A stretch of 64,000 nucleotides of DNA from Stutzerimonas sp. S1 (GCF_025966695.1 NZ_JAOEIY010000005.1:1-64000); one strand, 5' to 3'. Shown: positions 17,669 to 27,690, counted from the first letter of the stretch. Translations and numbers: made by a program. The notes: a model not told the origin generated them from the sequence alone.

Positions 17669-19858
17669 TCACAGGGCTTCAAGTTTTGCGTAGCTGAGCA
17701 TCAGCCACTTGCTGCCCTCGTCCTCGAAGTTCACCTGCACCCGCGCCTGGGCGCCGGAGCCTTCGAAGTTGAGGATGGTGCCTTCGCCGAACAGCGCATG
17801 GCGTACGCGCTGACCGAGGTTGAACGGAGTGTCCGGTACGCCGGCACCGTCGAACAGCGACGAGCCGCTCATGCTCTTGCCGCTGAACGAGCGCGTCACG
17901 GTGTTGCCCAGCCGCACTTCCTGCACCAGCGCCGGCGGGATTTCGCGGACGAAGCGCGAGATCTTGTTGTAGGTCTCGCTGCCGTAGAGTCGGCGGGTTT
18001 CGGCGTAGGTGATTACCAGCTGCTGCATGGCGCGGGTGATGCCGACATAGGCCAGGCGGCGTTCCTCTTCCAGACGACCGGATTCCTCCAGGCTCATCTT
18101 GTGCGGGAACAGGCCTTCTTCCATGCCGACCAGGAACACCAGTGGAAACTCCAGGCCCTTGGCGCTGTGCAGGGTCATCAGCTGCACGCTGTCCTCGTGG
18201 TCGCCGGCCTGCTGCTCGCCGGCCTCCAGCGAGGCGTGGTCAAGGAAAGCCGCCAGCGGCGACTGGATGTCGTCGTCCTCTTCGCTGTAGCTGTCGAAGG
18301 CGCGCGCGGCGGAAACCAGTTCCTCGAGGTTTTCCACCCGCGCCTGGGCCTTCTCGCCTTTCTCGTCGCGGTGATAGGCCAGCAGCCCGGACTGCTCGAT
18401 GACCAGCTGCGCCATGTTGTGCAACTGCATGCCCTCGACCTTCAGCGCCAGGGTGTCGACCAGCTCGACGAAGGCGTTCAGCGCGCTCGCCGCTCGCCCA
18501 GAAACCGCCTTGGTGCCGACCGCCTGATGCAGCGCCGCCCACATCGACAGACCCTGTTCACGTGCCAGCTGGCGCAGTGACTCGACAGTCTTCTCGCCGA
18601 TGCCGCGGGCCGGCACATTGATCACCCGTTCCAGCGCCGCGTCGTTGTCGCGGGTCTGGATCAGGCGCAGGTAGGCCATGGCGTTCTTGATCTCGGCGCG
18701 CTCGAAGAAGCGTTGGCCGCCATAGATGCGGTAAGGAATCTTCTCGCGCAGCAGCGCTTCTTCCAGCACCCGCGACTGGGCGTTGGAGCGGTAGAGGATG
18801 GCGATCTCGCTGCGGCTCATGCCGTCGCGGATGGCCTTCTCAATGCTCTCGACCACGTAGCGCGCTTCGTCGTGCTCGTTGAACGCGGCGTACAGGCTGA
18901 TCGGCTCGCCCTCGCAACCGGAAGTCCAGAGCTCCTTGCCGAGACGGCCCTGGTTGTTGGCGATCAGCGCGTTGGCGGCCTTGAGGATGCAGGCGGTGGA
19001 GCGGTAGTTCTGCTCCAGGCGGATGGTTTCGGCATCCGGGAAGTCGGCGCTGAACTGGTGCAGGTTCTCGATCCGCGCGCCGCGCCAGCCGTAGATCGAC
19101 TGGTCGTCGTCGCCGACCACCATCAGGCTTTCGCCGCCCTTGGCCAGCAGGCGCAACCAGGCGTACTGCACGGCGTTGGTGTCCTGGAATTCGTCCACCA
19201 GCACGTGGCGGAAACGCCGCTGGTAGTGCTCGAGCAGGCCCGGGTGGTCGCGCCACAGGTCCAGGGCGCGCAGCAGCAGCTCGGAGAAGTCGATCACCCC
19301 CGCGCGGGCGCAGGCTTCCTCGTAGGCTTCGTAGATCTTCAGCTGGGTGGCGAGGAACAGGTCACCGCCGGCCTGGATGTTGCGTGGGCGCAGCCCTTCG
19401 TCCTTCTGCGCGTTGATCCACCACTGCGCCTGGCGCGCCGGCCAGCGCTGCTCGTCGAGGCCGAGCTCGCGGATCACCCGCTTGACCAGCCGTTGCTGGT
19501 CGTCGGAATCGAGGATCTGGAAGTTCTGCGCCAGCTTCGCTTCCTGCCAGTGCGCGCGCAGCAGGCGGTGGGCCAGGCCGTGGAAGGTGCCGACCCACAT
19601 GCCCTGCGGATTGACGTGCAGCAGCTGCTCGATGCGCTGGCGCATCTCGGCGGCGGCCTTGTTGGTAAAGGTCACCGAGAGGATCGAGTGCAATGATGCG
19701 CGCTCGACCTGGTGCAGCCAGGCGATGCGGTGCACCAGCACGCGGGTCTTGCCCGAGCCGGCGCCAGCCAATACCAGCTGACGGCCAAGCGGCGCGGCCA
19801 CGGCCTGGCGCTGGGCGTCGTTGAGGGAATTCAGGAGGAGAGAGAGATCGTCATGCAT
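17669..19858 (-). CDS. uvrD: DNA helicase II UvrD
   Basis: UvrD is the 3'-5' helicase of nucleotide excision and mismatch repair. The 729-residue product has Walker A GAGSGKT (32-38), motif Ia TFTNKAAAEM, motif II VDEFQDTN, motif III GDDDQSIYGWRGA, motif IV LEQNYRST, motif V LMTLHSAKGLEFP and motif VI YVGITRA. The C-terminal Tudor-like end (GEGTILNFEGSGAQARVQVNFEDEGSKWLML) is typical of UvrD rather than Rep. It is the PA5443 equivalent in the Pseudomonas backbone. Confidence 0.96.
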   Translation of the reverse strand: MHDDLSLLLNSLNDAQRQAVAAPLGRQLVLAGAGSGKTRVLVHRIAWLHQVERASLHSILSVTFTNKAAAEMRQRIEQLLHVNPQGMWVGTFHGLAHRLLRAHWQEAKLAQNFQILDSDDQQRLVKRVIRELGLDEQRWPARQAQWWINAQKDEGLRPRNIQAGGDLFLATQLKIYEAYEEACARAGVIDFSELLLRALDLWRDHPGLLEHYQRRFRHVLVDEFQDTNAVQYAWLRLLAKGGESLMVVGDDDQSIYGWRGARIENLHQFSADFPDAETIRLEQNYRSTACILKAANALIANNQGRLGKELWTSGCEGEPISLYAAFNEHDEARYVVESIEKAIRDGMSRSEIAILYRSNAQSRVLEEALLREKIPYRIYGGQRFFERAEIKNAMAYLRLIQTRDNDAALERVINVPARGIGEKTVESLRQLAREQGLSMWAALHQAVGTKAVSGRAASALNAFVELVDTLALKVEGMQLHNMAQLVIEQSGLLAYHRDEKGEKAQARVENLEELVSAARAFDSYSEEDDDIQSPLAAFLDHASLEAGEQQAGDHEDSVQLMTLHSAKGLEFPLVFLVGMEEGLFPHKMSLEESGRLEEERRLAYVGITRAMQQLVITYAETRRLYGSETYNKISRFVREIPPALVQEVRLGNTVTRSFSGKSMSGSSLFDGAGVPDTPFNLGQRVRHALFGEGTILNFEGSGAQARVQVNFEDEGSKWLMLSYAKLEAL

Positions 19859-20107
19859 CGCGGCATTCTATTGGAAATGCCCTGCTTGCGCTCGTCCTGT
19901 GGTCCTGCCAGCGCGGCTGCCTGCGTCGATCGGACGCGCTGATGTGGGACCAATGGCCGGGTTGACAGCGCGGCCGTTGGTCGGAGAGCGTGCGCGCTGT
20001 CGTTTTTTCGGCCGGATCGCCTGTGACGCGATGCTATCAGCATGCCATTATCGCGAAGTTCGGGTCGTCTGACGGCCGTTCTGGGGATCACTACAAGAAA
20101 AACAGCC

Positions 20108-22966
20108 ATGACCGATTCTGTCCGAGCCGTTTGCCAGGCCTCGCCAACCGCCATCCCGAGCCGCGAATCCTTGCCGCTCGAGTCGGGTGATGGTGCCGAG
20201 CGCACGCGCCTGCTGTACCGTGGCTCACGCATTCCCGCCCTGCTGATGCTCGCTGCCAGCCTGGTATGTGTGCTGCTGTTGTGGCCGGAACATGGCGGCG
20301 TCGAACTGGGCGGCTGGTTTCTCTGGATGGCCACGCTCGGGTTGCTGTGGCTGCAACAGGTCAACGCTTTCAACCAGGCGCCGCCTACCGAGCAGGTAGC
20401 GCCGCACTGGTACCGACGCTTCCTGCTCGGCAGCGTCGCCTCGGCACTCAGCCTCGCCTATGCGATGGTGGCGCTGGTGCCGCCCGCTGCGTTCTTCGAA
20501 CAGGCGCTGCTGTACGGCCTGATCGGCTCGGTGGTGATCGTCGCCAGCGTCGGCTATGGCGTCAGCCTGCCGGCGTTCCTCTGTTTCGCCGTGCCCTGCC
20601 TGCTGCCGGCCGGCGTGCTTCTGCTCAGTGCCGCGAATCCCTTGCAACAGGGCTGGGGTCTGCTCGCACTGATCGTATTGGCAACCCTCAGCCTGATCGC
20701 CTGGCAGATCAGTCGGATCGTCGGCGACGGTCTGGCGCAGCGTCTGCACAAACTGGTGCTGATCGAGCGGCTGGGCAAGTCGGCGCGGCAGGCCGAGCAG
20801 CTGAATGCCGAGCTGGCGCGCGAGGTGGAGCAGCGACGCAGCGCCGAGCTGAAGCTGCGCCGTGCCTATGACGGCTTGGAGCAGCGCGTCGCTGAGCGCA
20901 CCACCGAACTCGCGCGGGTGGCCGATGAGCTGCGCCAGAGCGAGGCGCGTTTGAGCATGGCGCTGGAAGCCAGCGATCTGGGCTTGTGGGACTGGGACCT
21001 GGCGCAGGACAAGGTGCATTACTCGCGCCTGGAGGTCGCCTTCGACGTGGATGCCCAGCGCCTGGATGCTTCTGGCCGGCCGCTGCCCGATCTGCATCCG
21101 GATGATCTGCCCGGTGTTCGCGCCAAGCTGATTGCGCACCTGAAGGGTGAAACCGAGCTCTACGTCGTCGAATATCGCGCGCTGAAAGACGATGGCAGCC
21201 ATCTGTGGGTCGAGGATCGCGGCCGGGTGATCCGCCGCGACGCAAACGGGCGTGCGTTGCGGATGATCGGTACTCGGCGCGACATCAGCGACATTCGCCA
21301 CCAGGCCGAGCAGCAGCGCCTGGCGGCCACGGTGTTCGAAGCGGCCGGCGAAGGCATGGTGATCATGGATTCGCGCTTTCGCATCCTGGCGATCAACGAT
21401 GCCTGCTGCGCGCTGTCCGGCTATTCGCGCGAGGAGTTGCTCGGCCGCAGTGCGGCGCGCCTGGCCAGCTCGGCGGAATCGCAACGCCAGTACGCCACGC
21501 TACGCGAGGCGCTGGCGCGCGATGGTGCCTGGCAGGGCGAGCTGATCGAGGTCCGCAAGAACGGCGAGGTCTATCCGCAATGGGTGCAGCTGCGCGAGGT
21601 GCGCGACGCCCTGGGTGGCACCACTCACGTGGTGGGTTTCCTCTCCGATCTGACTGTACGTCGCCAGGCCGAGGAGCGGCTGCGCTACCTGATGCACTAC
21701 GACAACCTCACCGGGTTGGCCAACCGCAGCCTGCTCAAGGAGCGTCTGCACGCGGCCTGTCAGCGGGCGCAGCAGAGCGGACGCAACCTGGCAGTGCTGT
21801 ACATCGATCTGGACCGTTTCAAGAACCTCAACGAAAGCCTCGGTCACGAGGCCGCGGATCGTCTGCTCAGCGAGATGTCCCGGCGCCTGACCCAGACCCT
21901 GGCCGAAGCCGACACCATCGCGCGGCTGTCCGGCGACGAATTCGTCGTGCTGCTCGAAGGCTACGGCAGTCTGTCCAACCTGGCCCATCTGGGCAGTCGT
22001 CTGCTGACACGGATGCGCAAGCCGGTGACGGTCGGCGGCCAGGAACTGGTGATCAGTGCCTCGATCGGGGTCAGCCTGCTGCCGGACAACAGCCGCGAAG
22101 CGGCGACCCTGTTGCGTCAGGCCAACCGGGCCATGCAACAGGCCAAGCATCTGGGTGGCGATACCCTACAGTTCTTCACCGACCGCGAGCAGATCTCCAG
22201 CTTCGACTACCTGCAGATGGAGAATCAGCTGCGCAAAGCGCTTGCCGAGGGACAGCTGGAAGTCTTCTATCAGCCGCGCCTGAGTCTGCTTGGCGATCGC
22301 CTGGAGGCGGCCGAGGCCCTGGTGCGCTGGCGCCATCCACAGCAGGGACTGGTGGCGCCCGGGCGATTCATCCCGCTGGCGGAGGAGACCGGACTGATCA
22401 TCCCGCTCGGCGAGTTCGTGCTGCGTGAAGCCTGCCGGCAGGCACGCGACTGGCAGCGCAGCGGCCTGGCGGATATCCGCATCTCGGTGAATCTGTCGGT
22501 CAAGCAGCTGCGCCAGGGCAACTTCGTCAGCCTGGTGCGTCAGGTGCTGGAGGAGAGCGGCCTGCCGGCGTCGATGCTCGAGCTGGAGCTCACCGAGAGC
22601 CAGCTGCTCGACGACATCGACAACGCCATCAGCATCAGTCGCCAGCTGCGCGCGTTGGGGGTCAAGCTGGCGATCGACGATTTCGGCACCGGCTATTCGT
22701 CGCTGAGTTACCTAAAGCGCTTCCCGGTGGATTACGTGAAGATCGATCGCTCGTTCATCTGCGAACTGGAGCATTCGGCCGAGGATGCGGCGATCGTCCG
22801 CGCGATCATTGCCATGGTCCACAGCCTGGAGCTGCAGGTGGTTGCCGAGGGCGTGGAAACCCAGGCGCAGATGGATTTCCTCAAGGCGCATCAGTGCGAC
22901 GAAATCCAGGGCTACCTGCTCAGCCCGCCGGTGCCGGCCGAGCAGTTCGCCGAGTTGCTGGGTTAG
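20108..22966 (+). CDS. Membrane PAS-GGDEF-EAL cyclic-di-GMP signalling protein
   Basis: The 952-residue product has an N-terminal membrane sensor with several hydrophobic segments (about 40-205), a coiled coil (RQAEQLNAELAREVEQRR...), two PAS domains (about 290-400 and 410-525), a GGDEF domain whose motif is SGDEF (Ser608) and a complete EAL domain (EALVRW from Glu736; DDFGTGYSSL; VAEGVET). The intact EAL motifs predict phosphodiesterase activity; the G-to-S change in GGDEF may weaken or abolish cyclase activity. I chose ATG 20108, though no strong ribosome site is visible. It diverges from uvrD. Confidence 0.92.
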   Translation: MTDSVRAVCQASPTAIPSRESLPLESGDGAERTRLLYRGSRIPALLMLAASLVCVLLLWPEHGGVELGGWFLWMATLGLLWLQQVNAFNQAPPTEQVAPHWYRRFLLGSVASALSLAYAMVALVPPAAFFEQALLYGLIGSVVIVASVGYGVSLPAFLCFAVPCLLPAGVLLLSAANPLQQGWGLLALIVLATLSLIAWQISRIVGDGLAQRLHKLVLIERLGKSARQAEQLNAELAREVEQRRSAELKLRRAYDGLEQRVAERTTELARVADELRQSEARLSMALEASDLGLWDWDLAQDKVHYSRLEVAFDVDAQRLDASGRPLPDLHPDDLPGVRAKLIAHLKGETELYVVEYRALKDDGSHLWVEDRGRVIRRDANGRALRMIGTRRDISDIRHQAEQQRLAATVFEAAGEGMVIMDSRFRILAINDACCALSGYSREELLGRSAARLASSAESQRQYATLREALARDGAWQGELIEVRKNGEVYPQWVQLREVRDALGGTTHVVGFLSDLTVRRQAEERLRYLMHYDNLTGLANRSLLKERLHAACQRAQQSGRNLAVLYIDLDRFKNLNESLGHEAADRLLSEMSRRLTQTLAEADTIARLSGDEFVVLLEGYGSLSNLAHLGSRLLTRMRKPVTVGGQELVISASIGVSLLPDNSREAATLLRQANRAMQQAKHLGGDTLQFFTDREQISSFDYLQMENQLRKALAEGQLEVFYQPRLSLLGDRLEAAEALVRWRHPQQGLVAPGRFIPLAEETGLIIPLGEFVLREACRQARDWQRSGLADIRISVNLSVKQLRQGNFVSLVRQVLEESGLPASMLELELTESQLLDDIDNAISISRQLRALGVKLAIDDFGTGYSSLSYLKRFPVDYVKIDRSFICELEHSAEDAAIVRAIIAMVHSLELQVVAEGVETQAQMDFLKAHQCDEIQGYLLSPPVPAEQFAELLG

Positions 22967-23104
22967 CCAACGGCGGAAAATCGCGCAGGTTTTGCGCGGC
23001 AAGAAGCGTGATTCCGGTCATGCGGTCGTCCCGCCATCATTGAATCGGGCATCGAGGTCGTTCAACCTTCGGCCTTCGCCTGACTCAAGGATGGAGGCCA
23101 AGGC

Positions 23105-25591
23105 ATGCTGGATGCCAATCAAGCGCATATCACCCTCGCCGTTGCCGGCGTCGAAACCGACCTGCAAGTGCTCAGTTTCGACGGCCACGAAAAACTCAAC
23201 CAGCCCTACCGCTTCGACATCGAGGTGGTCAGCGCGCGCACCGATCTCGATCTTGAAACCCTGCTGCATCGCCCGGCGTACCTCGCCTTCGGCCCGGCCG
23301 GCAAGGGCGTGCACGGGGTGCTGCAGCGCGTCCGCCAGGGTGAATCGGGCAAGCGACTGACGCGCTATAGCCTCAGCCTGCGCCCGCAGCTGGCCTACCT
23401 GGCGCATAGCCACGACCAGCGCATCTTCCAGCATCTCGGCGTGCCGCAGGTCATCGCGCAGGTGCTGGAAGCCCATGGCATCCAGGCCGATGCCTATCGC
23501 TTCCAGCTCGGTCACGCGTATCCCCAACGCGACTATTGCGTGCAGTACGACGAGAGCGACCTGCACTTCATCCAGCGACTGTGCGAGGAGGAGGGCATCA
23601 GCTTCCACTTCCAGCACAGCGAAGCCGGCCATGTGCTGGTGTTCGGCGACGATCAGACGGTGTTCGCGAAGCTGGCGCCGCTGGCCTACCAGCAGGATTC
23701 CGGGCTGGTCGCCGAGCGTGCGGTCGTCAAGCGCTTCGGCGTACGCCTGGAAACCCGCAGCAGCCACGCCAGCCTGCGCGACTACGACTTCGAGCAGCCC
23801 AGACTGCGGCTGGAAGCCGGCCATGGCAGCGAGTTCGCGCCGATACTGGAGGCCTACGACTATCCCGGGCGCTTCACCACCCGCGAGCGCGGCAAACACC
23901 TGGCCAAACGCAACCTGCAGCGCTTGCGCGCGGACTACGCGCTGGCCGAGGGCGCCAGCGACGCCTATCTGGCGAGCGGTCACTTCCTCGCCCTCACCGA
24001 CCATCCGCGACCGTCGTGGAACGACCTCTGGCTGCTCACCGAAGTGTTCCATCAGGGCCGACAGCCACAGGTGCTGGAAGAGTCGATCAGCACTGCCACG
24101 CCGGAAAGTGGCGACGCCGACTTCCATCAGGGCTATCGCAACCACTTTGCCGCCACGCCGTGGGATGTCTTCTACCGCCCGCCGCGCGAACATCCCAAAC
24201 CCAAGGTTCTCGGCAGCCAAACCGCCGTGGTCACCGGCCCACGCGGCGAGGAAATCCACTGCGACGAGTACGGCCGGGTGAAGGTCCAGTTCCACTGGGA
24301 TCGCATCGGTGCGGCCGACGACAAGACCAGCTGCTGGCTGCGCGTCAGCTCCAGCTGGGCCGGTGATCGCTATGGCGGCATCGCCATCCCGCGGGTCGGC
24401 ATGGAAGTGCTGGTGACCTTCCTCGAAGGCGACCCCGATCAACCGCTGGTGACTGGCTGCCTCTATCACAAGGAACACCAGGTCCCCTACGACCTTCCGG
24501 CGAACAAGACCCGCACGGTGTTCAAGACGCTCAGCTCGCCCGGCGGTGGCGGCTACAACGAACTGCGCATCGAAGACCGCAAGGGCGCCGAGCAGATCTA
24601 CCTCCACGCCCAGCGCGACTGGGACGAGAACATCGAGCACGACCAGAAGATCCGCGTCGGCCACGAACGTCACGACACCGTCGAGGCCAACAGCTACAGC
24701 GAATTCAAGGCCGAGGAACACCGCACGACGCACGGCGACCGCAAGAGCGAAATCAGAGCCAGCGATCACCTCACCGTCGGCGACACCCAGCACGTCAGGA
24801 TCGGCAGCGGACAGTTCATCGAAGCCGGCGATGAGATCCACTACTACGCCGGCTGCAAGGTCGTCATCGACGCCGGCATGGAACTTACCGCCAGCGGTGG
24901 CGGCAGCTTCCTCAAGCTCGACCCCAGTGGCGTTACGGTGAGCGGCGCGACGATCAAAATGAACTCGGGTGGCGCACCCGGTAGCGGCTCGGGGCTGAAG
25001 GTGCTTGCCTCCGCCCTGCCCAATGCGGCGGACAAGGCCCGCGCCGGCGCCAAGCCGAAACTGGCGTTGGCCAACACCCAGCTGATGATGGCACGCAAGG
25101 CGCGGCAGATCGGCGCCAGCCGCTGCCCGATCTGCGAGGCCTGCAGGGACGGCGTTTGTGCAGCGCAACCTGCCGCATCGACTGCGTCGACAACAGCAGT
25201 GTTATCCGTTGTTGAGCCTCAAGTACCAACATCCGCGCAACGCGGGCCCGGAAAGTGGGTTACGCAAGAAATTGTCTACGACGGTATGAGTAATTCACTA
25301 AAAATGCTCATGAACCGCCTGGGTTCATTTGGCGATGAAGGTCGGGTTTTTGGCTCTGACGGCAAGGATTTCCAAAACACCACCCGCAAAATTATCCAAG
25401 TCTGGCGAGCGTTAGACGAGAGTGAAAAGCATCTGGTTGAAAATTCAGCTGTTTACCTCTACGGCCAACAACGCACTGTTACTCAGCGCTATCTGGAGGG
25501 CAATGATAGCTGGCAAGTCTCTGGCAAGTCATGGCACTGGCAGCCAGTAACCGCGAACACTGTATATGAGAAAAAAGGCACCAAACCATGA
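23105..25591 (+). CDS. vgrG: T6SS spike protein VgrG with C-terminal extension
   Basis: VgrG forms the trimeric needle tip of type VI secretion. The 828-residue product has the gp27-like base (1-370; PYRFDIEVVSA, YCVQYDESDLHFIQRLCEEEGI), the gp5 OB domain (EIHCDEYGRVKVQFHWDR) and a beta-helix (to about 645). A linker with clustered cysteines (CPICEACRDGVC) leads to a C-terminal part of about 130 residues (about 700-828) that normal VgrGs lack. That part has no motif I recognise and is AT-richer than the core. The stop overlaps the start of a small membrane protein by ATGA, as in toxin-immunity pairs. No T6SS structural genes are in the window, so this is an orphan vgrG island. Confidence 0.95.
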   Translation: MLDANQAHITLAVAGVETDLQVLSFDGHEKLNQPYRFDIEVVSARTDLDLETLLHRPAYLAFGPAGKGVHGVLQRVRQGESGKRLTRYSLSLRPQLAYLAHSHDQRIFQHLGVPQVIAQVLEAHGIQADAYRFQLGHAYPQRDYCVQYDESDLHFIQRLCEEEGISFHFQHSEAGHVLVFGDDQTVFAKLAPLAYQQDSGLVAERAVVKRFGVRLETRSSHASLRDYDFEQPRLRLEAGHGSEFAPILEAYDYPGRFTTRERGKHLAKRNLQRLRADYALAEGASDAYLASGHFLALTDHPRPSWNDLWLLTEVFHQGRQPQVLEESISTATPESGDADFHQGYRNHFAATPWDVFYRPPREHPKPKVLGSQTAVVTGPRGEEIHCDEYGRVKVQFHWDRIGAADDKTSCWLRVSSSWAGDRYGGIAIPRVGMEVLVTFLEGDPDQPLVTGCLYHKEHQVPYDLPANKTRTVFKTLSSPGGGGYNELRIEDRKGAEQIYLHAQRDWDENIEHDQKIRVGHERHDTVEANSYSEFKAEEHRTTHGDRKSEIRASDHLTVGDTQHVRIGSGQFIEAGDEIHYYAGCKVVIDAGMELTASGGGSFLKLDPSGVTVSGATIKMNSGGAPGSGSGLKVLASALPNAADKARAGAKPKLALANTQLMMARKARQIGASRCPICEACRDGVCAAQPAASTASTTAVLSVVEPQVPTSAQRGPGKWVTQEIVYDGMSNSLKMLMNRLGSFGDEGRVFGSDGKDFQNTTRKIIQVWRALDESEKHLVENSAVYLYGQQRTVTQRYLEGNDSWQVSGKSWHWQPVTANTVYEKKGTKP

Positions 25592-26013
25592 AATTCGCGG
25601 AAACAACAAGTAAGCGCAGCATGATTTGTCTCGTTTGGGGGGGCTTGGATGCCTTTTACATCGTTTGGTATTGCATCAATAGCTGGCTGGGCGGACGCAC
25701 GCCTTATCTCAGCGACCTCAGCTCAACCATCGCATTGCTCGAGCACCAAGGTGGAGTCAACGTTGCCACAGCACTACTCTCTTGGACGCTGCAGCTGTCG
25801 ATCATCCTTTCATGCTTTATGTTCCTGTTGCGGGCTCGTGGGGTGAAATATCTCGCCTATGGACAGATTCCTTTTCGTTTGTTTTTCCTCATTCCCTCAA
25901 TTTCGGCACTGTTGCTTGCTGCGCAGTTATTACCAGGACTCAGCGTCGTACTTCTAACGATGATCATAGTTTCCGAAGCCTTGAAAGCCTGGTCTATGTG
26001 GAAGTTCGCATGA
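25588..26013 (+). CDS. Small polytopic membrane protein, candidate immunity to the VgrG extension
   Basis: The 141-residue product has four predicted membrane segments (about 12-32, 58-80, 91-113, 115-134) and a short loop of about 25 residues after the first. It resembles no family I can name. Its start overlaps the vgrG stop (ATGA) and its stop overlaps the adaptor start, and it shares the AT-rich composition of the vgrG 3' end. A membrane immunity protein suggests that the paired toxin acts on the inner membrane or from the periplasm; this is inferred from position and topology only. Confidence 0.7.
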   Translation: MKFAETTSKRSMICLVWGGLDAFYIVWYCINSWLGGRTPYLSDLSSTIALLEHQGGVNVATALLSWTLQLSIILSCFMFLLRARGVKYLAYGQIPFRLFFLIPSISALLLAAQLLPGLSVVLLTMIIVSEALKAWSMWKFA

Positions 26014-26891
26014 TGGAGGCCGAGCAAGCGACTCACCAGGAAACCTCTTTAGATAAGTGGCTCTCTGACCAGTTTGGTCAACAACGCGAACTGGTGCTGA
26101 TCATTGATCGTCTCGCAGAGCTGGATCCTGTCCAAATGCTATTCAGGACAGACCTGATGCACGATTACGTCAATCTCTACCACGGAACCGAGTTTGCCGA
26201 CCTGGCGGATATCGGTCCGTGGCTGGTCGCTTTGAACGAGTTCGACATCGCGCGGATCCAGCCGTTGCTCGATGCGCCCGAGCGCAATTGGGGCTGGTTG
26301 GCCAGCGCCGACCGCGTCGAGCTGCCTGTCCTCGCGCAGCATTGGCGCGAACGTATGCAGGTAGATGATCAGGGACAGCGCTCGCTGTACCGATTTCAGG
26401 ACAACCGGGTCATCGCGCGTCACCTTGCCGAGCTTGCAACGCACCAGCAACCGTTGCTGCTTGGGCCTCTGACGAGCGCTATGTGCTGGGATGGTGAGCG
26501 CTGGCGGTGTTTCGATAACCCTCGGCCGGGACAGTACGCCGCACCGTTCGAAGCCGCCTGGTTGGCCCTGCCCGAACCGGACAGCGTCGTGCGGGAAGTC
26601 CACCGTCATAACCTGACGCTTTGGCTGTGGCAGAACCATGCGGCGGCCACCGCGCGCCTCGCCGAAACCCGCGTGCTCAGCGATTGGCTGAGTGAGCAGC
26701 TGGATAAGGCCGGCGTCTGGGGATGGCGGTCGCTGGAACACCTACAGTTCCTGCTGCGTTATCAGCTCGACCCGGAACTCGCGGACCATCCCGCCTGGAT
26801 TCCCGAAGAGCGGGAATCGCCTGAAACGCATTTCGCGAGGCTCAGCCAGGTGCTGCTAGCCACTTCTACTGCTCGGGATCAACAGTTATGA
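26010..26891 (+). CDS. T6SS effector adaptor, DUF4123 family (Tap/TEC)
   Basis: The 293-residue product belongs to the DUF4123 adaptors that load a specific effector onto its VgrG tip. Supporting segments are RELVLIIDRLAELDPVQMLF, TEFADLADIGPWLVAL, NWGWLASA, HWRERMQVDDQGQRSLYRFQDNRV and the C-terminal helix region LRYQLDPELADHPAW. ATG 26010 overlaps the previous stop; the open frame further upstream covers the membrane protein gene in another frame. The adaptor is probably for the lipase at 30003, with the lipoprotein genes between. Confidence 0.9.
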   Translation: MMEAEQATHQETSLDKWLSDQFGQQRELVLIIDRLAELDPVQMLFRTDLMHDYVNLYHGTEFADLADIGPWLVALNEFDIARIQPLLDAPERNWGWLASADRVELPVLAQHWRERMQVDDQGQRSLYRFQDNRVIARHLAELATHQQPLLLGPLTSAMCWDGERWRCFDNPRPGQYAAPFEAAWLALPEPDSVVREVHRHNLTLWLWQNHAAATARLAETRVLSDWLSEQLDKAGVWGWRSLEHLQFLLRYQLDPELADHPAWIPEERESPETHFARLSQVLLATSTARDQQL

Positions 26892-27631
26892 ATCATTACC
26901 TCAAGGCATCCCGCATTCATGTGCTCTCACCGTTGCTGCTGGGACTCTCCCTGAGTGCCTGCAGTGCACTGGGTTCGTTCGGCGGTGAAACCTTTATCTT
27001 TGAAGGCGAGTTACCGGCTGATTTCTCGCTCAAGGCGCAAGCGGAATATGACGTCGCCAACGAATGTAACGGCAGTTGGCAGATCAAGACGTTCCAAACG
27101 AATTTCGAAAGTACTCCACAACAATACCGTTTCAAAATACCGGTCAACTACCGCTCCGGATTATGCGAAATGCAATTGGCAAAGGTGAAACTGACTATAA
27201 ACGGACGTTATGGCGAAAAAGAGTGGCAGCAAACCTATGACAACGGGGGATTGATCATAGTCGATAAACTTCCAGAGGGTGCTCCGGCGTTCGGAGTAGA
27301 TCGGGTTCTTGCCAAGACGGCGGTGTGTTCTTGGTGGTTCCAGCTTAGTAAGGCTAAATCACGACAGGGTCAAATCAGCAAATTGCTCCACTGCAGGGGG
27401 GGCGGGGCGTACCTAGTTAGAGACGAGCTACCAGGGGGAAAAGTTAAGCTGTCTTTTCTAGTGAACGCAGAAGAAGAGCCATCACACGATGATACTTGGG
27501 TGAAATTCCCGACTGGATGGAAACCGTGTCTGCCGAAGCCAGGCTGGCAGAGCTGCCAGCGGCCCCCGGTCTTTAAAACATTCAAGATGAATGGCCGTGA
27601 ATGCACGGTCTACCCTAACTGCACTGATTGA
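26888..27631 (+). CDS. Immunity-like lipoprotein, tandem copy 1
   Basis: The 247-residue product has a lipoprotein signal (about 1-25, LLLGLSLSAC with Cys as the lipidated residue) and +2 Ser, which predicts outer-membrane sorting. The mature part is a beta-rich domain with about eight conserved cysteines (NECNG, GLCEM, VCSWW, HCRGG, KPCLP, SCQRP, ECTVYPNC). It is the first of four paralogues between the adaptor and the lipase effector, so it probably protects the cell envelope from that lipase. Its signal differs from those of copies 2-4 and its start overlaps the adaptor stop (ATGA). Body sequence is closest to copy 3. Confidence 0.8.
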   Translation: MNHYLKASRIHVLSPLLLGLSLSACSALGSFGGETFIFEGELPADFSLKAQAEYDVANECNGSWQIKTFQTNFESTPQQYRFKIPVNYRSGLCEMQLAKVKLTINGRYGEKEWQQTYDNGGLIIVDKLPEGAPAFGVDRVLAKTAVCSWWFQLSKAKSRQGQISKLLHCRGGGAYLVRDELPGGKVKLSFLVNAEEEPSHDDTWVKFPTGWKPCLPKPGWQSCQRPPVFKTFKMNGRECTVYPNCTD

Positions 27632-27690
27632 TTTGCAAAGTGAACGGCTTCAGTTGCGATGTCGGCCGCCATTAGTTTAGTAGGTTAATA

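Noticed and set aside
23018..25168. Long open frame of 716 codons antisense to vgrG
   Set aside because: It is a high-GC shadow: its sequence is rich in Ala/Val/Gly/Leu without family motifs, and vgrG on the other strand is unambiguous.
25782..26009. Longer N-terminus for the DUF4123 protein
   Set aside because: It would overlap the membrane protein gene over its whole second half; ATG 26010 overlaps that gene's stop as in the neighbouring junctions.
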